A stretch of DNA of 64,000 bases, from positions 124,001-188,000 of the forward strand of contig CALSRM010000004.1 in NCBI GenBank assembly GCA_943788755.1, read 5' to 3'. The notes beneath the pieces are model-generated. The model saw nothing but the letters and a program-made list of their open reading frames with translations, was not told the DNA's origin and did no database searches. The DNA comes from an uncultured Flavobacteriales bacterium (GTDB taxonomy: Bacteria > Bacteroidota > Bacteroidia > Flavobacteriales_D > Parvicellaceae). The position numbers were made by a program, and so were the translations under genes. Of this stretch, positions 1 to 8,920 are shown piece by piece (within the stretch, counting starts at the first letter, position 1; each line of letters begins with the position of its first letter).

Positions 1-17
1 TTTAATTTACAATAACC

Positions 18-118
18 AATCCCTACGCTAGAATTACCTAGATCAGGTTCTTTTCGTCAATCAAACGAAAATGGGTATATTCTCAGCCTTCCGATAATTA
101 TCGGAACGGCACCCCCTT
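18..118 (-). promoter_or_regulatory. TPP (thiamine pyrophosphate) riboswitch
   Basis: Read on the minus strand this holds the conserved THI-box blocks in order: GGGGGTGCC, then GGCTGAGA, ATACCC, GAACCTGATCTAGGTAAT and AGCGTAGGGA. An 18-base palindrome (89-106) forms an arm between the first two blocks. The aptamer faces left, so it controls a gene beyond the left edge, not the three genes to its right, whose transcription runs toward it. TPP binding normally lowers expression of thiamine synthesis or uptake genes; in Bacteroidota the target is often a TonB-dependent thiamine receptor or thiC. The identity of the target is not visible here. Confidence 0.93.
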
Positions 119-163
119 TGAATTATGGCACAAAATTATCTAAATTATAATGTCCAACAATGT

Positions 164-676
164 TTAATTAAAATAATTTGAAAATATTTTCATAACTCTT
201 TCCAAACGCTCTGACTTATTACCTGTTAAAATAATATAAGGAACATCTAATTTTATTATCTCTTGCTCATAAACTGAAAATAATTCATCTCGGTTGTATG
301 GATTCTCTCTTTGACAGTCATCTTTCCAAGGAAAATCTGGAGAGGCTAATAAATATAAATCGGGTAGGTTATTCTTCAGTAATTCTAATATTTCGGAATC
401 ACAACCTCCATACTTATATTCGCTCCATATTTTAATCGTTAATAAGTCAGTATCACAAATTAAATAGGAAGGAGTTTGACTTATGATATCTTTTTCTAAA
501 TCCATCTGCCCTTTTGCAATTTGAATTAAATCATCTTTCTTATATGAACGATCTATTGACGCTATATATTCCCGTGCATATTCTCTGACATGAGGAGTGA
601 ATAAAGACTCAGACAAATGCTTGCTTAAAGTACTTTTACCCGAAGATTCTGGACCCGTTATTACCACCTTCTTCAT
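164..676 (-). CDS. NadR-like P-loop kinase (nicotinamide riboside or thiamine kinase candidate)
   Basis: A 170-residue soluble P-loop protein. It opens with a Walker A motif (GPESSGKST, about residues 8-16), followed by a REYAREY segment and a Walker B-like ICDTDLLT stretch, the pattern of the ribosylnicotinamide kinase domain of NadR. The start ATG overlaps the stop of the upstream transporter gene by 4 bp, so the two are probably translated together. PnuC-type transporters work with a kinase that traps the imported vitamin by phosphorylation. NadR-like homology points to nicotinamide riboside. The TPP riboswitch just downstream and the YkoF-like gene upstream favour thiamine instead. Family assignment is firm; substrate is inferred. 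Confidence 0.75.
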   Translation of the reverse strand: MKKVVITGPESSGKSTLSKHLSESLFTPHVREYAREYIASIDRSYKKDDLIQIAKGQMDLEKDIISQTPSYLICDTDLLTIKIWSEYKYGGCDSEILELLKNNLPDLYLLASPDFPWKDDCQRENPYNRDELFSVYEQEIIKLDVPYIILTGNKSERLERVMKIFSNYFN

Positions 677-1263
677 ACAGTTTCTAATTTATGTCCTTTG
701 CTTTCTTCAATACTTTTCCGCCAAGCAAGATATCCTGCAACAGCAATAAAAGTATATATAAAGTATAAAAAACTAGACATTGTCAATCCTTTATAAAAAT
801 ATAACGGAACTGTAATAATATCTCCTACTATCCAAAATATCCAGTTTTCAATTTTCCGTTTTGCCATCAACCACATTCCTGAAAAGAAGATGGCTGTTGT
901 TAAAGTATCCAAATATGCAGTCCAATTATCAAACTTATCAAAGGCAATATATATGATCCAAATAAAAATGAAAGCCATTATAAAAATAATGCTTGCTATT
1001 ATCTTTTCTTTACTATTCGTTCTGGAAATGTTTAAAAGTGCTTTTCCGTTTGATTTTCTCGTCCATAAATACCATCCGTAAATACTCATTGACACATAAA
1101 ATATATTAATGATAAAATCTCCAAACAACCCCCACTTAATTAATAAGTAAACGAATATAGCGGAGGCGACAATTCCACTTGGATAAACGAGTACATTATT
1201 TTTTTTAGCATACAAAACACTAACTACACCAAAAAACACCGCAGTTAACTCTAAGAAAAACAT
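673..1263 (-). CDS. PnuC-family vitamin transporter (PnuT-like thiamine uptake candidate)
   Basis: A 196-residue integral membrane protein with about seven hydrophobic segments. It carries the WxxYxWxxW-like pattern (YGWYLWTRK) and the late GDxxxxPLYFYKGL and YLAWRKS segments typical of PnuC-family facilitators, which use energy-independent uptake with metabolic trapping. It lies between a YkoF-like thiamine-binding protein and a P-loop kinase, overlapping the latter by 4 bp. In Bacteroidota a PnuC paralogue called PnuT is linked to TPP riboswitches and thought to import thiamine, and the neighbours here fit that. True nicotinamide riboside transport cannot be excluded. Confidence 0.82.
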   Translation of the reverse strand: MFFLELTAVFFGVVSVLYAKKNNVLVYPSGIVASAIFVYLLIKWGLFGDFIINIFYVSMSIYGWYLWTRKSNGKALLNISRTNSKEKIIASIIFIMAFIFIWIIYIAFDKFDNWTAYLDTLTTAIFFSGMWLMAKRKIENWIFWIVGDIITVPLYFYKGLTMSSFLYFIYTFIAVAGYLAWRKSIEESKGHKLETV

Positions 1264-1302
1264 CTAACTTGGTATATGCTAGAATATTGACTAAATAGTG
1301 TT

Positions 1303-1563
1303 TCAAAAAGTTGGTTCATAATCGCTTCGGTCGCTTTTTACAACTTTTAAATTGACAATAATATGTTCTTCATTTTCAAAAGAAGTTTTAATTTCCTTTG
1401 TCAAGAATGACATAACATTATCGTATTCACCGTAAACTTGAGTGCTCAGCGGATTCTCTACAATAGTAAATTCAGAACCTCTTAATCGCTTAATAAAGTC
1501 CTTTATTGGTGGCTCAAAATCAGTTTTTAACGGCATTAAAGTAAGCTCTACTGAGATCTTCAT
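1303..1563 (-). CDS. YkoF/MTH1187-like thiamine-binding protein
   Basis: A compact 86-residue soluble protein with the beta-alpha-beta pattern of the YkoF-related family: an N-terminal strand (KISVELTLMPL), a helix around PPIKDFIKRL, the TQVYGEYDNVM segment and a C-terminal strand. Relatives bind thiamine or its pyrimidine moiety, or act as small ligand carriers. It is the first gene of a leftward run with the PnuC-like transporter (39 bp gap) and the kinase. That grouping, next to a TPP riboswitch, is the main argument for thiamine. Assignment rests on motif recognition, not on a search. Confidence 0.65.
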   Translation of the reverse strand: MKISVELTLMPLKTDFEPPIKDFIKRLRGSEFTIVENPLSTQVYGEYDNVMSFLTKEIKTSFENEEHIIVNLKVVKSDRSDYEPTF

Positions 1564-1660
1564 AGTAGTTTGATTTGGATAACTGTGGCAAATTTAAAGA
1601 AAGAAATCTTTTTATTTTGAACATTTCACTACTTTCGAAGCATAATAAAAATTAGAAGTC

Positions 1661-2434
1661 ATGTCAGAAGCAATGAATCAAGGTAATGTAAAATTATCAA
1701 TTAATGAAAAGGGAATTGCAACAATAGAGTTTTCTCACCCATTGAGTAATTCGTTGCCAGGGAAAATATTAGCAAAATTAGCAGACACAATTACTGAAGC
1801 AGGAGCAAATGATTCCGTAAAAATTATTATTCTAAGATCAGCAGGTGAACGCGCTTTTTGCGGTGGAGCTAGTTTTGATGAATTAATTTCAATAAACAAT
1901 ATTGAAGTAGGAAAAACTTTCTTTTCTGGTTTTGCTAATGTAATTAATGCCGCTCGTAAATGTCCAAAATTGATTATTGGACGTGTTCAAGGAAAAGCTG
2001 TTGGTGGCGGAGTTGGAATGGCTAGTGCTGTTGATTTTTGTTTTGCTACTAAATTTGCATCGGTAAAATTAAGTGAATTGGCCGTAGGTATCGGACCTTT
2101 TGTTGTTGGTCCTGCAGTTGAGCGAAAGATTGGAACATCCGCAATGAGTATGATGGCAATTAATGCAACAGAATGGTACAGTGCAAATTGGGCAAGAGAA
2201 AAAGGACTATATGCAGATGTTTTTGACGATGTAGACAAAATGGATGAAGCAATCGAAACAATTGCAAACAAATTAGCGTCATCAAACCCAGAAGCTATGC
2301 GCATGCTTAAACAAGTTTTTTGGGAAGGAACGGAGCACTGGGACAAGCTTCTTTCAGATAGAGCTGCTATGAGCGGAAAATTAGTTCTTTCTGATTTTAC
2401 TCGAAATGCAATTCAAGCATTTAAGAAAAAATAA
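1661..2434 (+). CDS. enoyl-CoA hydratase/isomerase family protein
   Basis: A 257-residue crotonase-fold protein. The oxyanion-hole segments are visible: ERAFCGGASFDEL around residue 65-80 and GKAVGGGVGMASAVDFCFA around residue 110-128. Length is normal for the family. Members hydrate or isomerise acyl-CoA thioesters in fatty-acid, branched-chain or phenylacetate catabolism; the exact substrate is not fixed by the sequence. It is monocistronic and divergent from the thiamine-related run, with about 100 bp between. A second ATG lies four codons downstream, so the start may be slightly later. Confidence 0.85.
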   Translation: MSEAMNQGNVKLSINEKGIATIEFSHPLSNSLPGKILAKLADTITEAGANDSVKIIILRSAGERAFCGGASFDELISINNIEVGKTFFSGFANVINAARKCPKLIIGRVQGKAVGGGVGMASAVDFCFATKFASVKLSELAVGIGPFVVGPAVERKIGTSAMSMMAINATEWYSANWAREKGLYADVFDDVDKMDEAIETIANKLASSNPEAMRMLKQVFWEGTEHWDKLLSDRAAMSGKLVLSDFTRNAIQAFKKK

Positions 2435-2534
2435 CGCTAAGCAGCCTAATTTTGTCTATTACATCAAATATTTATTGTTTTTTAAAAAATTCAAATAACC
2501 AACTTTTATAAAGCCAATTTTGTTTCTTTGTGGA

Positions 2535-3597
2535 ATGTTAACAACGGAGAACAAAATAGAATTTGTGACGCCAATAATCTCAACTGAGGAGGAACTGAAA
2601 GCACTATTAGATTATTTTAAGTCTAAATCAACATTTATACTTGCAGACGAAAACACAGTTAAGCTTATTTCGGTTATTGCCGATATAAGCCCAATGATTA
2701 AGGATGCCGAAATCATAGAAATTAAAAGTGGGGAGAAAAATAAAAACCTAGAAGTTTGCCATAATATCTGGCAACATTTAAGCAACAACCAATGTAAATC
2801 AAAAAATGCACTTATAATTAATCTTAGGAGGAGGAGTTATTACTGACTTAGGAGGGTTTGTAGCCTCTACATACAAAAGAGGTATTGACTTTTTAAATAT
2901 TCCAACAACATTGCTTGCAATGACGGACGCTGCAATTGGAGGAAAGACAGGGGTGGATTTAGATAACTTTAAGAATCAAGTTGGGATGATCAGCTCGCCA
3001 ATTGGAATTTATTATAACTCGCATTTTCTTTCGACGCTGCCAAAAAATGAGTTAATTTCTGGCTTTGCAGAAGTCTTAAAACATGGTTTAGTAAAAAGCA
3101 AATCCTACTGGAGCAAATGCACAAACATTAGTTTTGATAAATTGAATTGGGAGGAAGTGATCTTAGGTTCTGTAGAAATTAAATGTGACGTTGTTAAAAG
3201 AGACCCAAAGGAGACAGGAGAAAGAAGATTGCTCAATTTCGGACACACCATTGGACATGCAATTGAAACCTTTATGATGAACCAATCAACGCCTATTCTG
3301 CATGGAGAAGCAGTTGCAATTGGAATTATTTGTGAAAGTTATATTAGCACAAAAATCGCCAAATTATCAAAGGCAGAATTAGAAGAAATTACGACCAATA
3401 TTTCGAAGCTATTTCCAAAAATAGAATTGAAAGAGTCTACTTTTTTAACCTTGATAGAACTGATGAGAAACGATAAGAAAAACATTTCAAATGAGATCAA
3501 TTTTTCATTGCTAGACAGTATCGGAAAAGGCATCTTTAACCAAAGTTGTCCTGAAGAAATGATTATAGAAGCTTTATCTTACTATACAGAACGTTAA
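2535..3597 (+). CDS. aroB: 3-dehydroquinate synthase, reading frame broken by +1 frameshift
   Basis: AroB makes 3-dehydroquinate from DAHP, the second shikimate step. The first part (to 2825) covers the N-terminal NAD-binding region. Codons ATT AAT CTT are followed by one surplus A (2826), which sends the frame into AGG AGG AGG and a stop at 2844-2846. Skipping that A restores the family motif GGGVITDLGGFVAS, then PTTLLAMTDAAIGGKTGVD and GHTIGHAIE, in frame to 3597. The repaired protein is about 353 residues, normal for the family. I start at the ATG at 2535 rather than an upstream TTG. aroA follows after 3 bp. No other damage is visible, so this is a recent mutation, a sequence error or a recoding site. 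Confidence 0.88.
2823..2835 (+). other. candidate +1 frameshift site in aroB
   Basis: The sequence is CTT-A-GGAGGAGGA. In frame zero the ribosome meets CTT then three AGG codons and soon a TGA. A one-base forward slip from CUU to UUA, both leucine codons, gives Leu-Gly-Gly-Gly as the family requires. The hexamer CUU AGG is the first six bases of the yeast Ty1 +1 site. The inserted base is not part of a homopolymer. Whether slippage happens is unproven. Confidence 0.45.
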
Positions 3598-3600
3598 TTT

Positions 3601-4830
3601 GTGAAAATTTCAAAACCAAATAGCTGTGAAATAACAGGCATTATTCAACTCGTTTCTTCGAAAAGTGAAAGTAATCGTGCGTTAATAATTCAAGCACTTT
3701 GCGATGAAACAATCACCATCAACAACCTTTCAACTTCTGATGATACCAATACGCTAAAATTATTACTAGATAGTTACACAAAAAATAATGTTCTTAATGC
3801 GCATCATGCAGGTACAACATATAGGTTTTTGGTTGCTTTTTTAAGTTGTCAAATTGGTGAATGGACCTTAACAGGATCGGAACGAATGAAAGAAAGACCT
3901 ATTAAAGTACTGGTTGAAACCCTTAGGAAAAATGGGGCAAATATAAATTACCTAGAGAAAGAGGGCTACCCTCCTCTATTGATAAAAGGATCGAATCTTG
4001 ACCTATCAAATATACAAATTGATGGTAGCATAAGTAGTCAGTACATTTCAGCTCTTTTACTTTTAGGACCATCAATGGAAAAAGCTACTAAAATCTCTTT
4101 TATTGATAGGATTATTTCCAAGCCATATATAAACATGACACTTGCGATAATGAATTATTTTGGAGCAAAAACAAAGTGGGAAAACGGTTCTATTATCATT
4201 GAAAAAACCCCGTATAAAAAGAATAGTTTAAGCATTGAATCAGATTGGAGCGCAGCATCATATTGGTATCAAATAGTTAGTTTAAACAATGATTCATCTG
4301 TAGAAATTGAAGGGCTTAAAAAGCAAAGTTTTCAAGGTGATTCAGAGGTCGCTAATATCTTTAATCAACTTGGCATAGAAACAATATACAAGGAAAATTC
4401 AATTAGCATTTCTAACTGTAACTCTGCTCCTTTAAATAAAATTGAATTAAACTTCAACAATACTCCCGACTTGGCACAAACAATTATTTGCACCTGTGCT
4501 GGACTTGGAATTGAAGCGACGATTTCTGGCTTGGAAACGCTGGTAATTAAAGAAACCAATAGGCTAGAAGCACTTAAGAGTGAATTGCAAAAATTCAGTA
4601 TCAAGCTGGAAATAATCGGAAATCACACACTTTATTTACAAGGTGGACAAATAATTACAAACCCTACCTCAACTGTTGAGACCTACAATGACCACAGAAT
4701 GGCAATGGCTTTCGCTCCTCTTGTTGCAGTAGTAGGCTCTTTTAAAATAAACAATCCTGAAGTTGTCTCTAAATCCTACCCAAATTACTGGGAGGACTTA
4801 AGAAGTGTTGGTTTCATCACTGAAGATTAG
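3601..4830 (+). CDS. aroA: 3-phosphoshikimate 1-carboxyvinyltransferase (EPSP synthase)
   Basis: A 409-residue cytosolic enzyme that adds the enolpyruvyl group of PEP to shikimate-3-phosphate. Visible motifs are SSKSESNRALI (N-terminal phosphate-binding region), STSDDTN, HAGTTYRF, GSERMKERP, DGSISSQYISALL, SDWSAASYW, the PDLAQT segment, KETNRLEAL and YNDHRMAMAFAP near the C-terminus. It is slightly shorter than the usual 425-430 residues. The start is GTG, 3 bp after the aroB stop, with no in-frame ATG at an equivalent place, so the two genes look like one transcript. Its stop codon overlaps the stop of the convergent M1 peptidase gene by 4 bp. Confidence 0.93.
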   Translation: MKISKPNSCEITGIIQLVSSKSESNRALIIQALCDETITINNLSTSDDTNTLKLLLDSYTKNNVLNAHHAGTTYRFLVAFLSCQIGEWTLTGSERMKERPIKVLVETLRKNGANINYLEKEGYPPLLIKGSNLDLSNIQIDGSISSQYISALLLLGPSMEKATKISFIDRIISKPYINMTLAIMNYFGAKTKWENGSIIIEKTPYKKNSLSIESDWSAASYWYQIVSLNNDSSVEIEGLKKQSFQGDSEVANIFNQLGIETIYKENSISISNCNSAPLNKIELNFNNTPDLAQTIICTCAGLGIEATISGLETLVIKETNRLEALKSELQKFSIKLEIIGNHTLYLQGGQIITNPTSTVETYNDHRMAMAFAPLVAVVGSFKINNPEVVSKSYPNYWEDLRSVGFITED

Positions 4831-7238
4831 TTTTTCACCAAAACTTTAGAACCAATAAATTTACCTGAATTCAACACTGAAACTAGATACTGAGCATTTG
4901 GTAAATCAGAAATATCTAGGAAAATTTGGGTTGCTACAGAAATTTTATTTTTCAATAACTTTCCATTCATATCATATATTTCAATTATATATTCCCCAAA
5001 ATTATAATTAGATAAATCAATATTTACTGTCTCTTGAGCTGGATTTGGATAAATATTAAAAAGTTGTTCTACTATTTCTTCTTCGACACCAACATACCCA
5101 TATTCCCAACCAAAAGTATATTCTCCAGGTAATAGGACATCTATATTTATATAGGCATACCCATTTGCTGCTGAGCCCAAAGTATTAATTGAGTATCCGC
5201 TTACTACTTCCCAGTCTGCAGCTGCATTTACTCTATAAAACACTCTTAAACTATCTTCAGTAAACCCAGCTTCCGCTACTAAACTATTATCTAAGTTTCC
5301 GGAACTTGATGTTGTTCCGTTTAAAAATATTCTACCAGATCCTTCGAACCCAACATTTGACAAACCTACAACTCTCCAATACCTTTCTTGCGAAAGAGAA
5401 TACCTATAACTTTTTAAATTGTCTTTAAACGGATCTGGAGCAACCCAGTGATGTTCCAACCTTAAAAAAGCAGAATCCGAAACAGCTGTTGTTGTTACCC
5501 TGAACATTGGATAAGATTTATCCTTGATACCATTAGCATTAATTACGATATTCTCACCTGTCACTGCTTGACTAATTTTATCCAACCCATTTAAGTAAGA
5601 AATCACTGGAGAAAAAGGAACTGTAAATTGAAAGTTATCTGATTGCCCACTCATTATAAAAGAAGCGGTAAACTCCTGCCAATCATCATCCATAAATGTA
5701 ATCTCTAATGGAACATTTGCATAAAAATTAGGAGCAGACTTCAACTTTTGTTTAACAAACACATCAACAGTATAATTCCCTCCAGAGGCAGAAACCAATG
5801 TCGAATCGATACTAAAATGTGGAAACCCTGGAGTAAAAATCCAATCATTAAAAAAGTCGGTTACATCTATTCCGTTTATTGTGTTTAAATGATTCATAAA
5901 ATCAGTAGCATCAACATCTTGATGTACGTTAGCTGCTAAAAACGATTTTAACCCAACGAAGAATAAGGAATCTCCCAAATATCCTCGCAGTGCATGCGCT
6001 ACATCTGCACCTTTGTTATAGGAATGATCGCCATACGTAATTTGATGCGGTACACCACTCAAAGCAAAATATCCGCCATCACTAATATGTGCATGATGCA
6101 AAACATCCTTATGATTTAACTTTATATCATTTATATAAGCATTATAACCATATAAATATTCTAAAAACAATCTCTCTGAATAAGACGCCATCCCTTCATT
6201 AATCCACATATCTTCTGCTGTTCGACATGTCACTAAATTACCCCACCAATGATGCGCTAACTCGTGCGCCATTAATGTTTCGTATGTTAATGCTCCATTA
6301 GCAGTGGATCTGGGATATGCAATAGAAGTTGCATGTTCCATTGCACCCGAATTAAATGGAACTAAATGAAAACCGACTTTATCCCAAAGATAAGGACCAT
6401 AACCTACTTCAAAAGCTTCCATAGCTCCATGAAGGTTTGTAAAAGAAGCTTTAAAATTATTCGTGTCCGCCGGCTCTGAAATTAAAAATACCGGAGTAGT
6501 ATTCGCAGTTACGCTGCTAACGTAATCTTGATAGACATGGGTATAATTACCCACGGCTATACAAGCCAAATAAGTAGGGATTGGAGAATCCATTCTCCAG
6601 GTTCTAACCAGCGAATCTATTCCAACAACTTGATCGTTTACTATATAACCGTTGGCATAAGATGTTTTACCAGCATCTGTTAAAATGGAAAAATCATAGG
6701 TTGCTCTTTCAACAAAATTATCAAAACATGGATGCCATACCCGTCCATAATTATGTGGATCTGCATCAAAACCAACACCTAAATTATATGCATAATTTCC
6801 TTGAAAATACCACCCTCCCCAACCAGATGGATCGCCTTGCGGCGAACCATTATAATAAACTATTACACTACTTGTATCCTCCATATTTAATGCCAATGGC
6901 AAGGTGACAGATAGTAAAGTATCATTATAAGTAGAGGTAAGCAACTGCCCTTGTGATATAATTGAATCGACAGTCATTTGCAATAAATCCAAATCCAAAA
7001 CGGTTACATTATTCTTTAAAGACACGAATTGTATCTCACATGATCCTGTGATTTTTTGATTACCGTAATCTGTAATATCTAAGTAAACATTATAATTAAG
7101 CACATCTATAGTATCACTGCGAGTATTAGACGCTTTTTGGTTTAATTGAGTTCTATGATGTTTGTGATTGCATTTATATTGAGATTTCACAGAAAATAAA
7201 ATCCCGACAAAAACAATGCTCAATAAAATTCTACTCAT
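4827..7238 (-). CDS. secreted M1-family metallopeptidase with T9SS type A sorting domain
   Basis: About 803 residues from the ATG at 7238, which begins a good signal peptide (MSRILLSIVFVGILFSV). The upstream extension to 7307 crosses the promoter -7 element and is rejected. Catalytic features of gluzincin aminopeptidases are present: GAMEH (residues 298-302, with His where most have Asn), HELAHHWWGN (325-334) and the third zinc ligand Glu in WINEGMAS (348), 18 residues after the HExxH. The last 75 residues, from FNIYPNPAQE, form a type IX secretion type A sorting domain ending in KVLVKN. The protein should be exported and released or surface-bound to trim peptides. The gene is convergent with aroA. 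Confidence 0.93.
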   Translation of the reverse strand: MSRILLSIVFVGILFSVKSQYKCNHKHHRTQLNQKASNTRSDTIDVLNYNVYLDITDYGNQKITGSCEIQFVSLKNNVTVLDLDLLQMTVDSIISQGQLLTSTYNDTLLSVTLPLALNMEDTSSVIVYYNGSPQGDPSGWGGWYFQGNYAYNLGVGFDADPHNYGRVWHPCFDNFVERATYDFSILTDAGKTSYANGYIVNDQVVGIDSLVRTWRMDSPIPTYLACIAVGNYTHVYQDYVSSVTANTTPVFLISEPADTNNFKASFTNLHGAMEAFEVGYGPYLWDKVGFHLVPFNSGAMEHATSIAYPRSTANGALTYETLMAHELAHHWWGNLVTCRTAEDMWINEGMASYSERLFLEYLYGYNAYINDIKLNHKDVLHHAHISDGGYFALSGVPHQITYGDHSYNKGADVAHALRGYLGDSLFFVGLKSFLAANVHQDVDATDFMNHLNTINGIDVTDFFNDWIFTPGFPHFSIDSTLVSASGGNYTVDVFVKQKLKSAPNFYANVPLEITFMDDDWQEFTASFIMSGQSDNFQFTVPFSPVISYLNGLDKISQAVTGENIVINANGIKDKSYPMFRVTTTAVSDSAFLRLEHHWVAPDPFKDNLKSYRYSLSQERYWRVVGLSNVGFEGSGRIFLNGTTSSSGNLDNSLVAEAGFTEDSLRVFYRVNAAADWEVVSGYSINTLGSAANGYAYINIDVLLPGEYTFGWEYGYVGVEEEIVEQLFNIYPNPAQETVNIDLSNYNFGEYIIEIYDMNGKLLKNKISVATQIFLDISDLPNAQYLVSVLNSGKFIGSKVLVKN

Positions 7239-7261
7239 AATTACTAAGGTTATAATTACAA

Positions 7262-7269
7262 CAAAGGTA
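7262..7269 (-). promoter_or_regulatory. promoter -7 element for the M1 peptidase gene
   Basis: TACCTTTG on the minus strand matches the Bacteroidota -7 consensus TAnnTTTG exactly. It lies 23 bp before the chosen start at 7238, predicting a short leader. No convincing -33 TTTG was found at the usual 19-21 bp spacing. Confidence 0.5.
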
Positions 7270-7384
7270 TTAAAATTCAGAAAACGCTGTTTTGAAAAAA
7301 ACTTCAACTTACTTTACTGCTGAAAATAGATTCAGTTCAATTCTTTTTGTATTTTTAGAGTTTGCACCTTACAAAACAATTGCA

Positions 7385-8920
7385 ATGAAACCATCAGCAG
7401 AGTTATTTGACCTTGTTAAATCATTAAGTAAATCGGAAAAGAGATTTTTTAAATTATCTTCTTCTTTACAAACAGGTGAAAAAAACTATCTGCAAATTTT
7501 TGATGCCATCGAAAAGCAATCTAGCTATGATGAAGCAGCACTGAAAAAGCAATTTGCCAAAGAGACTTTTGTTAAACATTTCCCTTCTGAAAAAAACCAC
7601 CTTTACAAGACAATTCTTAAAAGTTTACGAGGATTTCATGCGGACAATTCTATAAACTCTGTCTTAAAGCAAGAAATTAAAAACGTTGAAATACTTTACC
7701 ACAAAGCACTTTATAAAGAATGTAAGAAATTCTTAACAAGGGCTAAAAAAGTAGCCAAAGATTATGAAAAATTCTATTATTGGTTTGAACTTATAAATTG
7801 GGAAAAACAATTGATCGAAGAAGAGTATGAAAGAGGAATTTTCACGTACGACCTTAACAAGTTAATTACTGAAGAATTATTAGTAATTGAAAAACTGAGA
7901 AACCTTGCAGAATACCAAATGATCTATTCTCGTATCAATTACATTTTCAGAGGTGGAAGTTTCACCAACAACGAGGAAGAGAAAAAAGAAGTTCAAATCA
8001 TCTCCAACCATCACTTAATTAAAGGAAAAAACACCGCCATTTCAGAAAGGGCAACTTCAATTTGCTATTACATTCAAGGGTTATGTAATATCACAATAAG
8101 AGATTTTCACGCTGCTTTAGAAAAGTTAAACCGTACAAAAACTATTTTAGATAATAACTCCAAAATAAAACAAGACTTAGCTACTAGATATGTCCGTACC
8201 ATGAAAAACTTAATTTTCATGAACATCTCTACGAAAAACCTCGAAAAAGCTCAGGAACTCATCAACGAGATGAAAAAATTACCATCGCAAAAAGGGTTTA
8301 ACACGGTTGATGTAGAGCTTAAAATTTTCACCTTTAGTCATAACACGCAGGTAATGGTCCATGACAGAAGAGGAGAGTTTGCCGAAGCTATCATAACTGT
8401 TGACTCAATGATTGAAGGTTTAAAAAAATATGAGAACAAACTAAGCAAAGAACAGGCAATTCTGTTTTATTATAACATTGCCTACATCCATTTTGGAGTT
8501 GGGAATTTCAAAGAAGCTTTACGATGGATAAACAAGATTTTGAATGACAATGAACAAACTCTGAGGCAAGATGTTTATACATTTTCTAAAATATTCAACC
8601 TTATCATTCATTTTGAATTAGGTAATATCGACTTACTTGAATACACGATTAAATCTACTTCAAGGCATCTAAAAAAAACAAACAAGGACTATTTAGCGCA
8701 AGACTCGATCATCACGTTTATTAAAAAATTAATTAAGCTAGATAAAAAAGAAGATAAATTGCAGCACTTTATCAATGGGAAAAAAGAACTAGAAAACCTA
8801 TTCAAAGATCCTAATGAAAGAATTGTTCAAGAATACTTTGATTTTTTAGCTTGGTACAACAGTAAGATTGACAATACTTCTTTCCCAGAAGCGATTAAAA
8901 AGAAACTGATTTCATCTTAA
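7385..8920 (+). CDS. helical-repeat (TPR-like) protein of unknown function
   Basis: A 511-residue soluble, strongly charged, helical protein. I start at the ATG of MKPSAELFDLVKSL (7385); the frame stays open further upstream but that part runs into the promoter region of the divergent peptidase gene. The N-terminal 120 residues (LSKSEKRFFKL, then a QIFDAIEKQ segment) look like a conserved head domain. The rest has amphipathic helix pairs with alanine and aromatic spacing like tetratricopeptide repeats, for example around residues 290-420. I cannot assign a function. It probably acts in the cytoplasm, as no signal peptide is present. The 3' end overlaps the convergent lipoprotein gene by 26 bp. 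Confidence 0.75.
   Translation: MKPSAELFDLVKSLSKSEKRFFKLSSSLQTGEKNYLQIFDAIEKQSSYDEAALKKQFAKETFVKHFPSEKNHLYKTILKSLRGFHADNSINSVLKQEIKNVEILYHKALYKECKKFLTRAKKVAKDYEKFYYWFELINWEKQLIEEEYERGIFTYDLNKLITEELLVIEKLRNLAEYQMIYSRINYIFRGGSFTNNEEEKKEVQIISNHHLIKGKNTAISERATSICYYIQGLCNITIRDFHAALEKLNRTKTILDNNSKIKQDLATRYVRTMKNLIFMNISTKNLEKAQELINEMKKLPSQKGFNTVDVELKIFTFSHNTQVMVHDRRGEFAEAIITVDSMIEGLKKYENKLSKEQAILFYYNIAYIHFGVGNFKEALRWINKILNDNEQTLRQDVYTFSKIFNLIIHFELGNIDLLEYTIKSTSRHLKKTNKDYLAQDSIITFIKKLIKLDKKEDKLQHFINGKKELENLFKDPNERIVQEYFDFLAWYNSKIDNTSFPEAIKKKLISS

Noticed and set aside
7307-7307. Upstream ATG as the start of the M1 peptidase
   Set aside because: It would include the promoter -7 element in the coding region and place extra residues in front of a good signal peptide starting at 7238.
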